Shown here: positions 16,770 through 25,627 of the stretch, in pieces
Layout: the number at the start of each line of letters is the position of its first letter
Position numbering within the stretch: the stretch's first letter is position 1
Assembly (NCBI GenBank): GCA_902776455.1
Contig: CACYQI010000004.1
Location: 16,949 to 80,948 of the forward strand
Source: an uncultured Bacteroidales bacterium
GTDB taxonomy: Bacteria; Bacteroidota; Bacteroidia; Bacteroidales; Bacteroidaceae
Length of the DNA stretch: 64,000 bases
Reading direction: 5' to 3'
The notes under the pieces: model-generated
Databases searched by the model: none
Told to the model about the DNA's origin: nothing
The model's input: the letters and a program-made list of their open reading frames with translations, nothing else
Program-made: the position numbers and the translations under genes

Positions 16770-19700
16770 ATGAAAAACCTTAAGAGCCTGCTTCTGATAG
16801 CAAGTCTTGTGCCAGCCTTGCAGGGTGTGGCACAGATAGAGGAATACACGTTGCCAGACGGCAAGGTGGTGAAGATAGACCGCAGCGTGTTCCCTGACCT
16901 TAAGTATGATGCTGTGCCGAAGGCCAAGCCTGCCGACTATGTGGCGCGGCGAAAGAGAGGCCGCAAGGCGAAGGCACAGCTGCCGCCTTTCGTCTATAAC
17001 GGGCAGGACAAGTACTTCCCGCCCATCTTCAATCAGGACGGCGGTTCCTGTGGTTCGGCTGCTGGTGTGGGCTATCAGTTCACGCACGAGATAAACAGCT
17101 ATCGCGATGCCGATGCTTCGCTGCCCGAGAACCAATATCCTTCCCACTTCACGTGGCTCATGGCTTACCAGACCAGCACGACGGAAGGCATGGCCAAGGG
17201 CAACGGCATTCCCAATGTTCCCACCTACGGCGGACGTACCTATAGCCGTCTCTTCGGAGCACAGACGCACGACGACCCGGACTATGGCTGGATGCAAGGC
17301 TACGACAAGTGGTACAGCGCTATGTGGAACCGTTCGGCTTACGACTTCAACCTCAGTCCCACGAACACCCCCGAGGGCCGGCAGGAACTTAAGGAGTGGC
17401 TCTTTGACCATTGCGGTGACGAGACGATGCACGGCGGCGGTGTGGCAGGCATCGGAGTGGCTGCCTACGGCACTTGGGCTGCCATCCCCAACAGCTCGGC
17501 CAACAAGGCGGCTGGAGTGGTAGGCATGAAGTATGTCGAGAAGTGGGGTGACACTTTCAACCATGCTCTCACGGTCTGCGGCTATGACGACCGCATTGAG
17601 TTCGACCTCGACCACGACGGCATAGTCGGCGAGGCAGAGGAGGACGAAGTGGGAGCCTGGATTATCGCGAACTCCTGGGGCGACGGCTGGGAGAACAAAG
17701 GCTTCATCTATTGTCCTTATAAGTACAGCTTTGCCGTCAATAACGACACCTGGACTTGGACGCCTGGCGCGTATGTCATCCGAAAGAACTATCGTCCGTT
17801 GCGCACCATCAAGTTGCTCATGGACTACAATCGCCGCAGCGAGCTGCTGTTGTCGGCTGGCATTGCCCAGAACATCGATGCCCTTCGCCCGGAGAAGCAG
17901 ATACCCTTCGAGCACTTCCGCTATGCTGGCAACACCCTTGGCGCTGACCCTGCTCCCGAAGTGCCGATGCTGGGCCGATGGACGGACGGCATGCACTACG
18001 AGCCGATGGAGTTCGGCTACGACCTCACCGACCTTACCTTCACCGTGGACCGCACCAAGCCGCTGAAGTACTTCTTCATCGTCAAGACGAAGACAGACGC
18101 TATCGGAAGCGGTCACATCTACAACGCTTCCATCATCAATTACGAGATAGACAATGAGGGCGTCGAGATTCCTTTCGACCAGCAGAACGTGGAGATAAGG
18201 AACAAAGGCCGTGAGACCGTCATCACCGTCGTTGTGCCTGGCGAACAACTCTATGCTCCCACCAACCTCAGTCTTGAGGACGGTGTGCTGCTATGGTCGG
18301 CTCCGCAGGCTTCCAGCCTCACGCTCACGGGCTACCATGTCTATGAAGGCACAGAACTTGTGGCACAGTTGCCGGCAAGCCAGACCTACTATACTCCTTC
18401 TGCAGCCGCAACCGACGCGTTCACCGTCAGGGCTGTCTATCAGGCAGGACGTTACGAGCAGGAGTCTGCTTCGTCCAATGCCGTAGTGCCCGACATACCT
18501 TTGCCGGGTGCCAACCAAATCGTCAACATGAACGAGAGCGGCATCGTCATTCCGGGTGCCATATCCGAGATGCTGGGAAAGGCCACGATAGAGTTCTGGA
18601 TGCGCAACGACAAGAATGTCAACTATACGCATCAGGTCGGTCCCGGCTGGGGCAAGTTCCTCTTCCACAACAGTAGCAACGGAACGCTCTCCGTGGGTTG
18701 GGACAGCGGCGGCACCGACCGTCTGAACGTCAGCAACGTCTTCTCTGCCCTGAACAGATGGAACCATATCGCTATCGTCATCAATGGCAGCGTGCTCACG
18801 CTCTACGTCAATGGTGTGCGGAAAGGGTCGATTACCTCCAAGACCTTCTCGGGCCTTGTAGCCTTCGGCGACCTTCAGTTTGGCCGCACAGCCGACATCA
18901 ACCAGTGGTGGATAGGCGGCTTGGACGAGATACGCGTCTGGCGGACAGCTCGTACGCAAGCTGAGATAAGGAACAACATGCGCGTCCGCATCGCTGCTCC
19001 CGCCTTGCAGCCCGACCTCCTGATATACGTTCCTATGGAGACGATAGAGGTGGACGGCGTGACGAAGCTGCGCGAGTACGTCAGCGGCAAGCACGCCACC
19101 TTCCGCACCATCGGCACATGGCAGGTTGTGGAGGACAACGGTCCCTTCTCCGGCGCTGCGCCGACACCCGTGCTTACCATAGATGAGGAAGACGGCATAC
19201 ACTTGGCCGGCGTTCCGTTCTGCCTTAAGGCCAACAGTCTGCTCGACGCTACGGCGTGGGATTGGACTGTAGCCAAGTCGGCCGATGCCTCTTCCGACGA
19301 GGCGCTGCCAACGCTCGACGCTCAGTCTCCCACCCTTCATGGCATGAGTCCCACCTTTGTCATTCCGCAAGCCGGTACCTATACCGTGAGCTGCACAACC
19401 ACGTATGCCGACGGCACAACGCTTTCGGCCGAGAAGGAGATTGAAGTAGCCGAGGGCGAGGCTCCCGTAGCAGCCTTCGATGTGCTGAACGACACCCTTC
19501 CAGCCGGCGACCGCTTCAGCTTCACCAACCGCAGCGAAGGCTACGGATGCACCTATCTCTGGAGCATGCCCGGAGCGGAAGTGGAGCAGGTGAGCGGCAC
19601 GAATGCTACGGCTCTCTATCCGCAGACAGGAACCTTCTCCGTGACGCTCACTGCCAGCAATCCCTACGGTTCCAGCAGTGTGACGAAGGAAGTGACGGTA

Positions 19701-21338
19701 CGCGAGTCGGCACCTGCAGCCCGTTTCGATGTGTCGCAGACGGCCATCATGCTGGGCGAGGGCGTACAACTCCTTGATAACAGTCGCTACACCCCCCTCA
19801 CGTGGCATTGGGAACTGAACAACGGCAGTCGCATCCTGACGGTTGACGATCAGTCGCCCTTCATCGTCCCGACGGCTCCCGGCTACTATGACGTCAGCCT
19901 CTTCGTCACGAATCAGCTGGGCGAGAACACGCTCACGCAGAAGCGTTACCTCATTGTCAGCAACGACGACCCCGTATCCTGCCTCAACTTCACGGGTGCA
20001 GAGACACTGCAGCTCCCTTGTCCCTTCAGCGAGGAGCAGAAGTCGCTGACGCTCGACTGGTGGATGCGTCCGCAGCAGTACGAAGGCAGCGTGAGTCTCA
20101 GCTCTGCCGAAGGCGGACTCTCTACGTCCGTCGATAACAAGGGCGCACTCTCTGTCACGTTGGGAACCAGGACGGTACAGTCGGACGAAGGCTACATCAT
20201 CACCGGCGAATGGCATCACTATGCCGTGACCTACAACATAGGCTTGCTCAAGTTCTACCGCGACGGACAGCTCGTCTGCAGCCCAACAGCTCGGACACTC
20301 TCCCGCTTCCCTGCGCTCCAGACCATTACGGTGGGCGAAGCAGGTTTCAAGGGTCAGATGGACGAGGTACGGCTTTGGAACACCGTCCTGACGCCCGAGA
20401 AGATAAATGCCTACAGCAACCAACATATTGACGATGTGGCAGAGGCGCAGGCAGCCGACGGCTTGCTGCTTTACTACGACTTCAATCAGAACGGCGGCGA
20501 CGTAGTGGATCGCACCACAAGCGCTTGCAATGCCCGACGCATCGGCTTCGGTCCCGACGGCGACGCGTGGAACTCCGCACTGGGCGTCTTCACGCTCGAC
20601 ACGCAGGCACAGATGCATGGCGACATCTCCGCTACCTATCTCACCAACTACAAGAACCCTTACATCACGGCTTCGGGTACGGTGAACTCCAACAACAGCA
20701 GCCGCTTCCTCCGACTGGCCATGCGGACAACCCGTTCCAGATGGCAGGATGCGAATGCCATCGTGCAGAACAACATCACGACGGGAGCACACATCGATAC
20801 CTCCCACCACAACGACATCCAGTTCGAGACGCAGTGGAGCGGCTTTGCCACCCCGTTGCTCGACTATCGCCTCTGGCAGGCAGTTACCCTTCCCGCCGGC
20901 AAGTACCACTTCAGCATCAAGCCGGGCGACGTTGACGACATGCAGACCAGCCGACTCGTGGTCTGCAAGGGTAGCAAGATGATCAGCGATGCCGAGTGCG
21001 AGGAGAAAGCTATTGCCTGTTGCAAGCTCATGGACGGCAACGTCAGCTTCACGCTTGCTGAGGAGACAGAGGTGTCGCTTGGTATCATCGTCAACCTTAC
21101 CGGGCAGGCCAGCTTCGGCATCAATGCCTTCAAGCTCGAAGGTGTCACCATCGAGCAGCTCACGCCCGAAGACCCGACAGGAATAAAGGACCTTAAAGAC
21201 CTTAAGGACGTTAAGGACGTTAAGGACCTCAGAGACCTTAGGGAAGGCATCTACGACCTCAGCGGCCGGAAGGTGGCAGACACTCAGCTGAAGTCGGGCA
21301 TCTACATCAAGGAAGGCAAGAAGGTGCTGGTGAAGTAG
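16770..21338 (+). CDS. Secreted papain-like (C1) cysteine protease, multidomain, T9SS
   Basis: 1522 residues. Signal peptide 1-22 (GVAQ). After a basic pro-like stretch (ARRKRGRKAKAQ, 59-70) comes a C1A peptidase domain at about 80-340. The catalytic triad is visible: Cys94 in NQDGGSCGSA, His265 in FNHALTVCGYDD, Asn301 in WIIANSWGDGW. Between His and Asn sits DLDHDGIVGEAEED, an EF-hand/dockerin-like calcium loop. Then follow a fibronectin-like segment (about 495-575), a LamG domain (about 580-765), two PKD-type domains (about 890-965 and 970-1070; LYPQTGTFSVTLTASNPYG) and a second LamG (about 1080-1240). The linker DLKDLKDVKDVKDLRDLRE is encoded by a 9-base repeat and precedes the T9SS signal (IYDLSGRKVADTQ, then GIYIKEGKKVLVK). 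A secreted protease for host or dietary protein is the likely role. Confidence 0.9.
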   Translation: MKNLKSLLLIASLVPALQGVAQIEEYTLPDGKVVKIDRSVFPDLKYDAVPKAKPADYVARRKRGRKAKAQLPPFVYNGQDKYFPPIFNQDGGSCGSAAGVGYQFTHEINSYRDADASLPENQYPSHFTWLMAYQTSTTEGMAKGNGIPNVPTYGGRTYSRLFGAQTHDDPDYGWMQGYDKWYSAMWNRSAYDFNLSPTNTPEGRQELKEWLFDHCGDETMHGGGVAGIGVAAYGTWAAIPNSSANKAAGVVGMKYVEKWGDTFNHALTVCGYDDRIEFDLDHDGIVGEAEEDEVGAWIIANSWGDGWENKGFIYCPYKYSFAVNNDTWTWTPGAYVIRKNYRPLRTIKLLMDYNRRSELLLSAGIAQNIDALRPEKQIPFEHFRYAGNTLGADPAPEVPMLGRWTDGMHYEPMEFGYDLTDLTFTVDRTKPLKYFFIVKTKTDAIGSGHIYNASIINYEIDNEGVEIPFDQQNVEIRNKGRETVITVVVPGEQLYAPTNLSLEDGVLLWSAPQASSLTLTGYHVYEGTELVAQLPASQTYYTPSAAATDAFTVRAVYQAGRYEQESASSNAVVPDIPLPGANQIVNMNESGIVIPGAISEMLGKATIEFWMRNDKNVNYTHQVGPGWGKFLFHNSSNGTLSVGWDSGGTDRLNVSNVFSALNRWNHIAIVINGSVLTLYVNGVRKGSITSKTFSGLVAFGDLQFGRTADINQWWIGGLDEIRVWRTARTQAEIRNNMRVRIAAPALQPDLLIYVPMETIEVDGVTKLREYVSGKHATFRTIGTWQVVEDNGPFSGAAPTPVLTIDEEDGIHLAGVPFCLKANSLLDATAWDWTVAKSADASSDEALPTLDAQSPTLHGMSPTFVIPQAGTYTVSCTTTYADGTTLSAEKEIEVAEGEAPVAAFDVLNDTLPAGDRFSFTNRSEGYGCTYLWSMPGAEVEQVSGTNATALYPQTGTFSVTLTASNPYGSSSVTKEVTVRESAPAARFDVSQTAIMLGEGVQLLDNSRYTPLTWHWELNNGSRILTVDDQSPFIVPTAPGYYDVSLFVTNQLGENTLTQKRYLIVSNDDPVSCLNFTGAETLQLPCPFSEEQKSLTLDWWMRPQQYEGSVSLSSAEGGLSTSVDNKGALSVTLGTRTVQSDEGYIITGEWHHYAVTYNIGLLKFYRDGQLVCSPTARTLSRFPALQTITVGEAGFKGQMDEVRLWNTVLTPEKINAYSNQHIDDVAEAQAADGLLLYYDFNQNGGDVVDRTTSACNARRIGFGPDGDAWNSALGVFTLDTQAQMHGDISATYLTNYKNPYITASGTVNSNNSSRFLRLAMRTTRSRWQDANAIVQNNITTGAHIDTSHHNDIQFETQWSGFATPLLDYRLWQAVTLPAGKYHFSIKPGDVDDMQTSRLVVCKGSKMISDAECEEKAIACCKLMDGNVSFTLAEETEVSLGIIVNLTGQASFGINAFKLEGVTIEQLTPEDPTGIKDLKDLKDVKDVKDLRDLREGIYDLSGRKVADTQLKSGIYIKEGKKVLVK
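21186..21243 (+). repeat. In-frame AAGGACCTT tandem repeat
   Basis: Six or seven 9-base units (AAGGACCTT, AAAGACCTT, AAGGACGTT, AAGGACGTT, AAGGACCTC, AGAGACCTT) encode the DLKDLKDVKDVKDLRDLRE linker of the C1 protease. Related units lie at 7289 and 25720. Confidence 0.8.
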
Positions 21339-21384
21339 TGTCGAAAAGCTGCTTGGCCCGTCCGTGCTTGCTTGCAAAGAGGTT

Positions 21385-21528
21385 CTCCGCCTTTCCCCTC
21401 CCCCTCGAGGGGAGGGGAAAGGGGTGGGGTAGGCAGGTGGCTTCACTTCGCCGAAGGCGACCTTTGTGCTTTCTGTGTGAGAGACCCCACCCCTAACCCC
21501 TCTCCTTGGAGGGGAGGGGAAAGGGCGG
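21385..21528. repeat. C/G-rich palindromic cluster (copy 4)
   Basis: Two CCCCTCC/GGGGAGGGG palindromes flank a spacer (GCTTCACTTCGCCGAAGGCG, then ACCTTTGTGCTTTCTGTGTG). The same spacer appears in opposite orientation at about 31095-31140, so the repeat is longer than the palindrome alone. Confidence 0.85.
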
Positions 21529-21628
21529 TTGTGCCCTATTCGACTGATGAACTTCCCGAAAAACCTTGACAGCATATTGACGCTCGGCGTGAAGGAATTG
21601 ACGAAGCCTTATGGATCGTTATCTGATG

Positions 21629-21875
21629 CAACGTGGAGTGTTGGCCAACACTCCACGTTGTGTTGGCTTTTGCTCCATGGAGAATCAACCGACTCTCTAC
21701 GGCGTTTTTAGCGGAAAATGCTGCTTTGTTTTGCTCTCTACTATAACTCTCTGATAGTATCTTAACTTTGTGTCGAAAAAAGAGCCTCTGTAAGTCATTG
21801 ATTGTTAGTGGTGAATCGATTTAAGCCATTATTTTGCCTTCGGAGTAGAAAAGTGCCACCCAACCCGAGAAATGC
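21629..21875 (-). repeat. Composite 22-base-array element, copy A
   Basis: 22-base units with CTCCACGTTGTGTTGGC (21650) and CTCCATGGAGAATC (21672) are followed by a diverged conserved block read on the minus strand: CTCTGACGGCATTTCTCG, GGTGGCACTTTTC, ATGGCTTAAATCGA and CAATCAATGACTTAC match the block of the copies at 40465 and 60645. No gene in the gap 21339-22324. Confidence 0.7.
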
Positions 21876-21925
21876 CGTCAGAGAGGCCGGAGATGAGAAG
21901 AATCTTTACAACGCAGGTAGCAGAC

Positions 21926-22178
21926 TCCACCCCTAACCCCTCCAAAGCCTCTCCTAAATCCTCCCCTAAAGGGAAGGACTTTTTGAGCTAAGTGCAGCGA
22001 ATGTAATAGAGACCCCACCCCTAACCCCTCCCCTTGGAGGGGAGGGGAAAGGGAGTTTGCATCCATTCCCTAATTTTGTGTGACTTTCCTTGCTTCATAG
22101 TTTTGTCCATGCTTGCTTGCGAGGATGTTCTCCGCGGCCCTTCCCCTCCCCTCTGAGGGAAGGGGTTAGGGGTGGGGT
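21926..22178. repeat. C/G-rich palindromic cluster (copy 5)
   Basis: Three groups of CCCCACCCCTAACCCCTCC / GGGGAGGGG type palindromes spread over 250 bases upstream of the SGNH protein gene. Confidence 0.85.
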
Positions 22179-22324
22179 ACGGCAGGCTTAAGCCATGCTG
22201 CAACCTGTTCTGGCCGCCGAAGCAGCGTTTTCTGTTAAGATGTGTTAAATGGCGGGCGGGCTTTACCTACTATATTATAATAATGTATAACTTTGTGGAA
22301 AATAAAGATACTACCATCCGAATT

Positions 22325-25129
22325 ATGAAGAAACTGCTTGTCTTCCTGCTGTCCCTGGCCTGGATGGGCGCAGATGCCCAAAATCCCGACAGCCTCACCT
22401 TTGCTGTGCTCGGCAATTCCATATCAACCTACTACGACTACCTCCCTGCGGGCTATGCCGTCTTTTACGACCAGAACCGAGAGAACACCTTAGGCTATCA
22501 GGTGGGCGACACATGGTGGATGCAGCTGAGCCGCCTGTCCGGTCTCACCTTCCTTGCCAACGCCTCGTGGAGCGGAAGCCGTGTGGCAGCCGACGTCCTC
22601 AATAGCAATGCGCCCTTCCTGAGCAACCATCGCATGAAAGCTCTGGGCCGTGCCGGCAATCCCGACTTCATCTTCATTGCAGGCGGCACTAATGACTGGA
22701 GCGTCGCCAAAGTGCCCTTGGGCCAATATCGCACAGAGAATTTTACCGATTCCGTCAGTTTTCGAGGCGCTTACCAACGGCTTCTTTGGAAGTTGACCAC
22801 ATGGTATCCCAAGGCACGCATCGTCTGTCTGAGCATCTTTCCACGTGGCAACGGCGTGAACGAAAAGAATGCTCAGGGCTGGAGCCAAGCCGATGCCAAC
22901 GCCAGCATCAAGTACATCGCCAAGCAGTTCGGCCAGTATTTCATCGACTGTACCAGTGTGCCCTGGGCCAACGACTGGGGCGCTTCTACCCTCGACTACC
23001 TTCATCCCACGGCCTACGGTGCCACACAGCTCGCCACCCACATCAACAACTCCCTGATCTCGCAGAAGATTATCACGAGGGCACTGAAGCGAACCAATGA
23101 AGTGGCTGAGGCAGAGCGGCTTCTCGACATAAGCTTCACCGAGGAAGGCATCGTCAACCGTGGCACATACGAGTCGCGTGTAGGCCGACACGGCGCAACG
23201 TCTGTCATCCTCGACGCAGCCTCGGGAGCCTATCTTGGATGCTCCCGTGCCCGCGCCTCCGACTATTTCTATGCTACCTACGACGAGGGTTCGCCCCTTG
23301 CCGAAGCCTTCAACAACAACGTCACCTGGGAGATGCTGGTGCGACTGGACGGTGTGGGCGACCAGAGCGGCAACATCGGCAGGACCTGCATCATGGGCAA
23401 CGAGCAGGACGGCGGTTGGGCTTTCTACAACTCGGCACTGGCAAGCTGCTTCACCTATAGGCACAAGAGCGGCGTGAACAGCACCATGAAGAGCATCGTC
23501 GGCGACTCCATCCTCGTCCCCGGCAAGTTCTATCACCTCGTGGTGACTATGGACCGGACGAGCCACGTCATGCGCTACTTCATCAACGGAAAGCTTGTCT
23601 GTACCGGTACCCGTGCCGGCACCGACATGGCGATGCCGTTATGCGGCTCGCTCAAAGGGCGCAAGGGCATGTGGATCTGCCTCGGCGGCGACGCTACCGC
23701 AGGCACTTTCACCTCCGGCTCCGAAAGCTCGGCTGCATGCAGCTTTGTCTTTGCCCGCATCTACAACGGAGCACTCTCCCAGAAGGCAGCCATCGCACTC
23801 TACGACGACGAAGTGAAGAAGTTCACGGAGCCGCAGCCATCGCATGGCACAGAACTCCTTCTTGACTGCGAGTTCACGCCCGACGGAGCCCTCAACCATG
23901 CCCCATCCTTCCGTAGCAAACCCATCGTCATGCTCGGCGACGTGCCCGTCGGCTACAATCCCGACATCAACCTCTACGAGTCGCAGTTCAGCAGAACGCG
24001 GACACAAGCGTTCAAGTACTACATGGGCGATGCCGCGACAATGCATCAGCTCTCCGATGCCTACAGCGTCGAAGTGTTGTGCCGCACCAGCGAAGCCGTT
24101 CCTACCGTCAACACACGCCCGTTGGGCTTCGTCAACGGCTATGGTTTCGGCCTGCAGATGAACTCGAACGGCAACATCGGCTACACCACTACAACCCAGG
24201 GCAACAAGGCGGACGGCACTTATGCCAAGTCGCAATGGTCGTGGATAGAAGCAGGCGGACACACCGACACTTACACCCATTACGTCATCGTCTATGACCG
24301 CATGAACTACAAGTCGCAGTTCTACATCGACGGCGAACTGGTTCTCTCGCGCTGGCTCACCTTCAAGGAGTGCCCCGTTTACGAGTGGACGCCGTCGGCC
24401 TGGCTTGCCATTGGCGCCGATGCCTATGGCGCATACGATGCATCAGAATCGGCTGGAAACTTTCCCTTTATGGGCGATGTGGCGCTGGTACGCGTCTATG
24501 GCAGGGCATTGAAAAAGGAGGAAGTGCAGGCCCTCCACGGCATTCTCTCCGTGCAGGAACGGAGCTATACGCTGGGAAGCAATGGCTATGTCGCTGTCTG
24601 CCTGCCCTTTGCCTACCGGCTTCCCGCAGGCTATACGGCCTTCGTCGTCACGGAGTTAGCCTCTCCGTCAGCCATAATGAAGGCCATCGCCGAGCCAGGC
24701 GAGTGCGTGCCCTACGGAACGCCCGTCCTCATCCAAGGCGAACCGAAGTCCACTATCACGCTGACGGCTCTGAGAAAAGACGAGGTGATGGATAATTTAC
24801 AAAGCGACACGTTGCCCAACCTCCTTGCCGGTACCTATTCGGGCAGAACCATTACCACGGGCGACGGCTTCTACATAAGGACTACCGGCACGAATCTCTA
24901 CCGCGCCTCGTCAACCATCGTCCTGCCTCCTTTCAGCTGCTATCTGCCTTCTGCCGAGAAGCGGACGTACTTCAAGCTGGAGGAAGATGCCACAAGAATC
25001 AGTCTTCCTTCAAGGAAACAGAACAGCGAAACGCCGAATGGAGAATGCTACGACCTTTCGGGACGCAGGGTCATCAGCCCGCAGCAGAAGGGCATCTACA
25101 TCAAGGACGGCAGGAAAGTAGCCTTCTGA
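22325..25129 (+). CDS. Secreted SGNH/GDSL hydrolase with LamG domains, T9SS
   Basis: 934 residues from the ATG at 22325; the open frame extends upstream to 22172 but only this start gives a signal peptide (MKKLLVFLLSLAWMGADAQ). Residues 24-245 form an SGNH hydrolase domain: block I is GNSIS with Ser32, block II Gly84 in SWSGSR, block III GGTND with Asn123, block V DYLHP with Asp224 and His227. Block I usually reads GDS; Asn31 replaces the Asp, but the catalytic residues remain. Two LamG-like domains follow (about 270-490 and 500-735; FINGKLVCTG and FYIDGELVLSRW), then a GYVAVCLPFAYRLPAGYTAF module and a T9SS signal (CYDLSGRRVISPQ, then GIYIKDGRKVAF). Probably a secreted carbohydrate or glycoprotein esterase. 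Its stop abuts the stop of the convergent gene at 25130. Confidence 0.85.
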   Translation: MKKLLVFLLSLAWMGADAQNPDSLTFAVLGNSISTYYDYLPAGYAVFYDQNRENTLGYQVGDTWWMQLSRLSGLTFLANASWSGSRVAADVLNSNAPFLSNHRMKALGRAGNPDFIFIAGGTNDWSVAKVPLGQYRTENFTDSVSFRGAYQRLLWKLTTWYPKARIVCLSIFPRGNGVNEKNAQGWSQADANASIKYIAKQFGQYFIDCTSVPWANDWGASTLDYLHPTAYGATQLATHINNSLISQKIITRALKRTNEVAEAERLLDISFTEEGIVNRGTYESRVGRHGATSVILDAASGAYLGCSRARASDYFYATYDEGSPLAEAFNNNVTWEMLVRLDGVGDQSGNIGRTCIMGNEQDGGWAFYNSALASCFTYRHKSGVNSTMKSIVGDSILVPGKFYHLVVTMDRTSHVMRYFINGKLVCTGTRAGTDMAMPLCGSLKGRKGMWICLGGDATAGTFTSGSESSAACSFVFARIYNGALSQKAAIALYDDEVKKFTEPQPSHGTELLLDCEFTPDGALNHAPSFRSKPIVMLGDVPVGYNPDINLYESQFSRTRTQAFKYYMGDAATMHQLSDAYSVEVLCRTSEAVPTVNTRPLGFVNGYGFGLQMNSNGNIGYTTTTQGNKADGTYAKSQWSWIEAGGHTDTYTHYVIVYDRMNYKSQFYIDGELVLSRWLTFKECPVYEWTPSAWLAIGADAYGAYDASESAGNFPFMGDVALVRVYGRALKKEEVQALHGILSVQERSYTLGSNGYVAVCLPFAYRLPAGYTAFVVTELASPSAIMKAIAEPGECVPYGTPVLIQGEPKSTITLTALRKDEVMDNLQSDTLPNLLAGTYSGRTITTGDGFYIRTTGTNLYRASSTIVLPPFSCYLPSAEKRTYFKLEEDATRISLPSRKQNSETPNGECYDLSGRRVISPQQKGIYIKDGRKVAF

Positions 25130-25627
25130 CTATTCCTTTTCCCGCTGAAGAGCCTCCCAGCCGCTGCGGTCCTGCCACTGGACGTAGATTGTCTTGAAAG
25201 GGTCGTTGCCCAGTCGCTTCCTGCCAAACGAGATGCGGGCAAAGGTGGATGACCACTCTTCGACGTGGTCCTCGTGCGTATAGTCCCACTTTGCATACTT
25301 GCGGCGCAACTGTTTCCGAATCTGATTCGACTTCATCAGCAGACCAACCTCATTGCCTTCTATCTCGACGAACCATACGGTAACGAGGTGAACGGTATGC
25401 GAGCGAGGCGTGGCATGCACTTCTATTCTGGCGCCAACGCCGTCGAAGAGGCCCGTCAGCGTAGTGCATTCGTCTGTTTGGTCCTCGAAGTCATAGCCCA
25501 TCTCCTCCAGAGCATCCACAAACTCATCCTTCTCTCCTCCCAGCGGAAGGCCGAGGAAGACGGAGTGTTCCTGTGCTTTCAGGCACAGAGACAGCCACAG
25601 AAACAATATGAGAAGCCTGCATTTCAC
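25130..25627 (-). CDS. Small exported protein, unknown function
   Basis: 165 residues, with a signal peptide (KCRLLILFLWLSLCLKAQ) and a compact alpha/beta body (SVFLGLPLGGEKDEFVDALE; TVHLVTVWFVEIEGNEVGLL). The start is GTG at 25627, overlapping the TGA of the upstream GH95 gene in a GTGA junction, so it is probably translationally coupled to that gene. It is highly charged at the C-terminus and has no T9SS signal, lipobox or recognisable catalytic motif. Co-transcription suggests it assists or accompanies the GH95 enzyme, but this is only inference from position. An alternative internal ATG in this frame would remove the signal peptide. Confidence 0.65.
   Translation of the reverse strand: MKCRLLILFLWLSLCLKAQEHSVFLGLPLGGEKDEFVDALEEMGYDFEDQTDECTTLTGLFDGVGARIEVHATPRSHTVHLVTVWFVEIEGNEVGLLMKSNQIRKQLRRKYAKWDYTHEDHVEEWSSTFARISFGRKRLGNDPFKTIYVQWQDRSGWEALQREKE

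Noticed and set aside
18291-21575. A 1094-codon open frame on the minus strand opposite the C1 protease gene
   Set aside because: It has no recognisable domains, its frame is produced by G/C-biased third positions of the real gene, and its start runs into the C/G repeat cluster. The plus-strand gene has catalytic motifs, a signal peptide and a T9SS tail.
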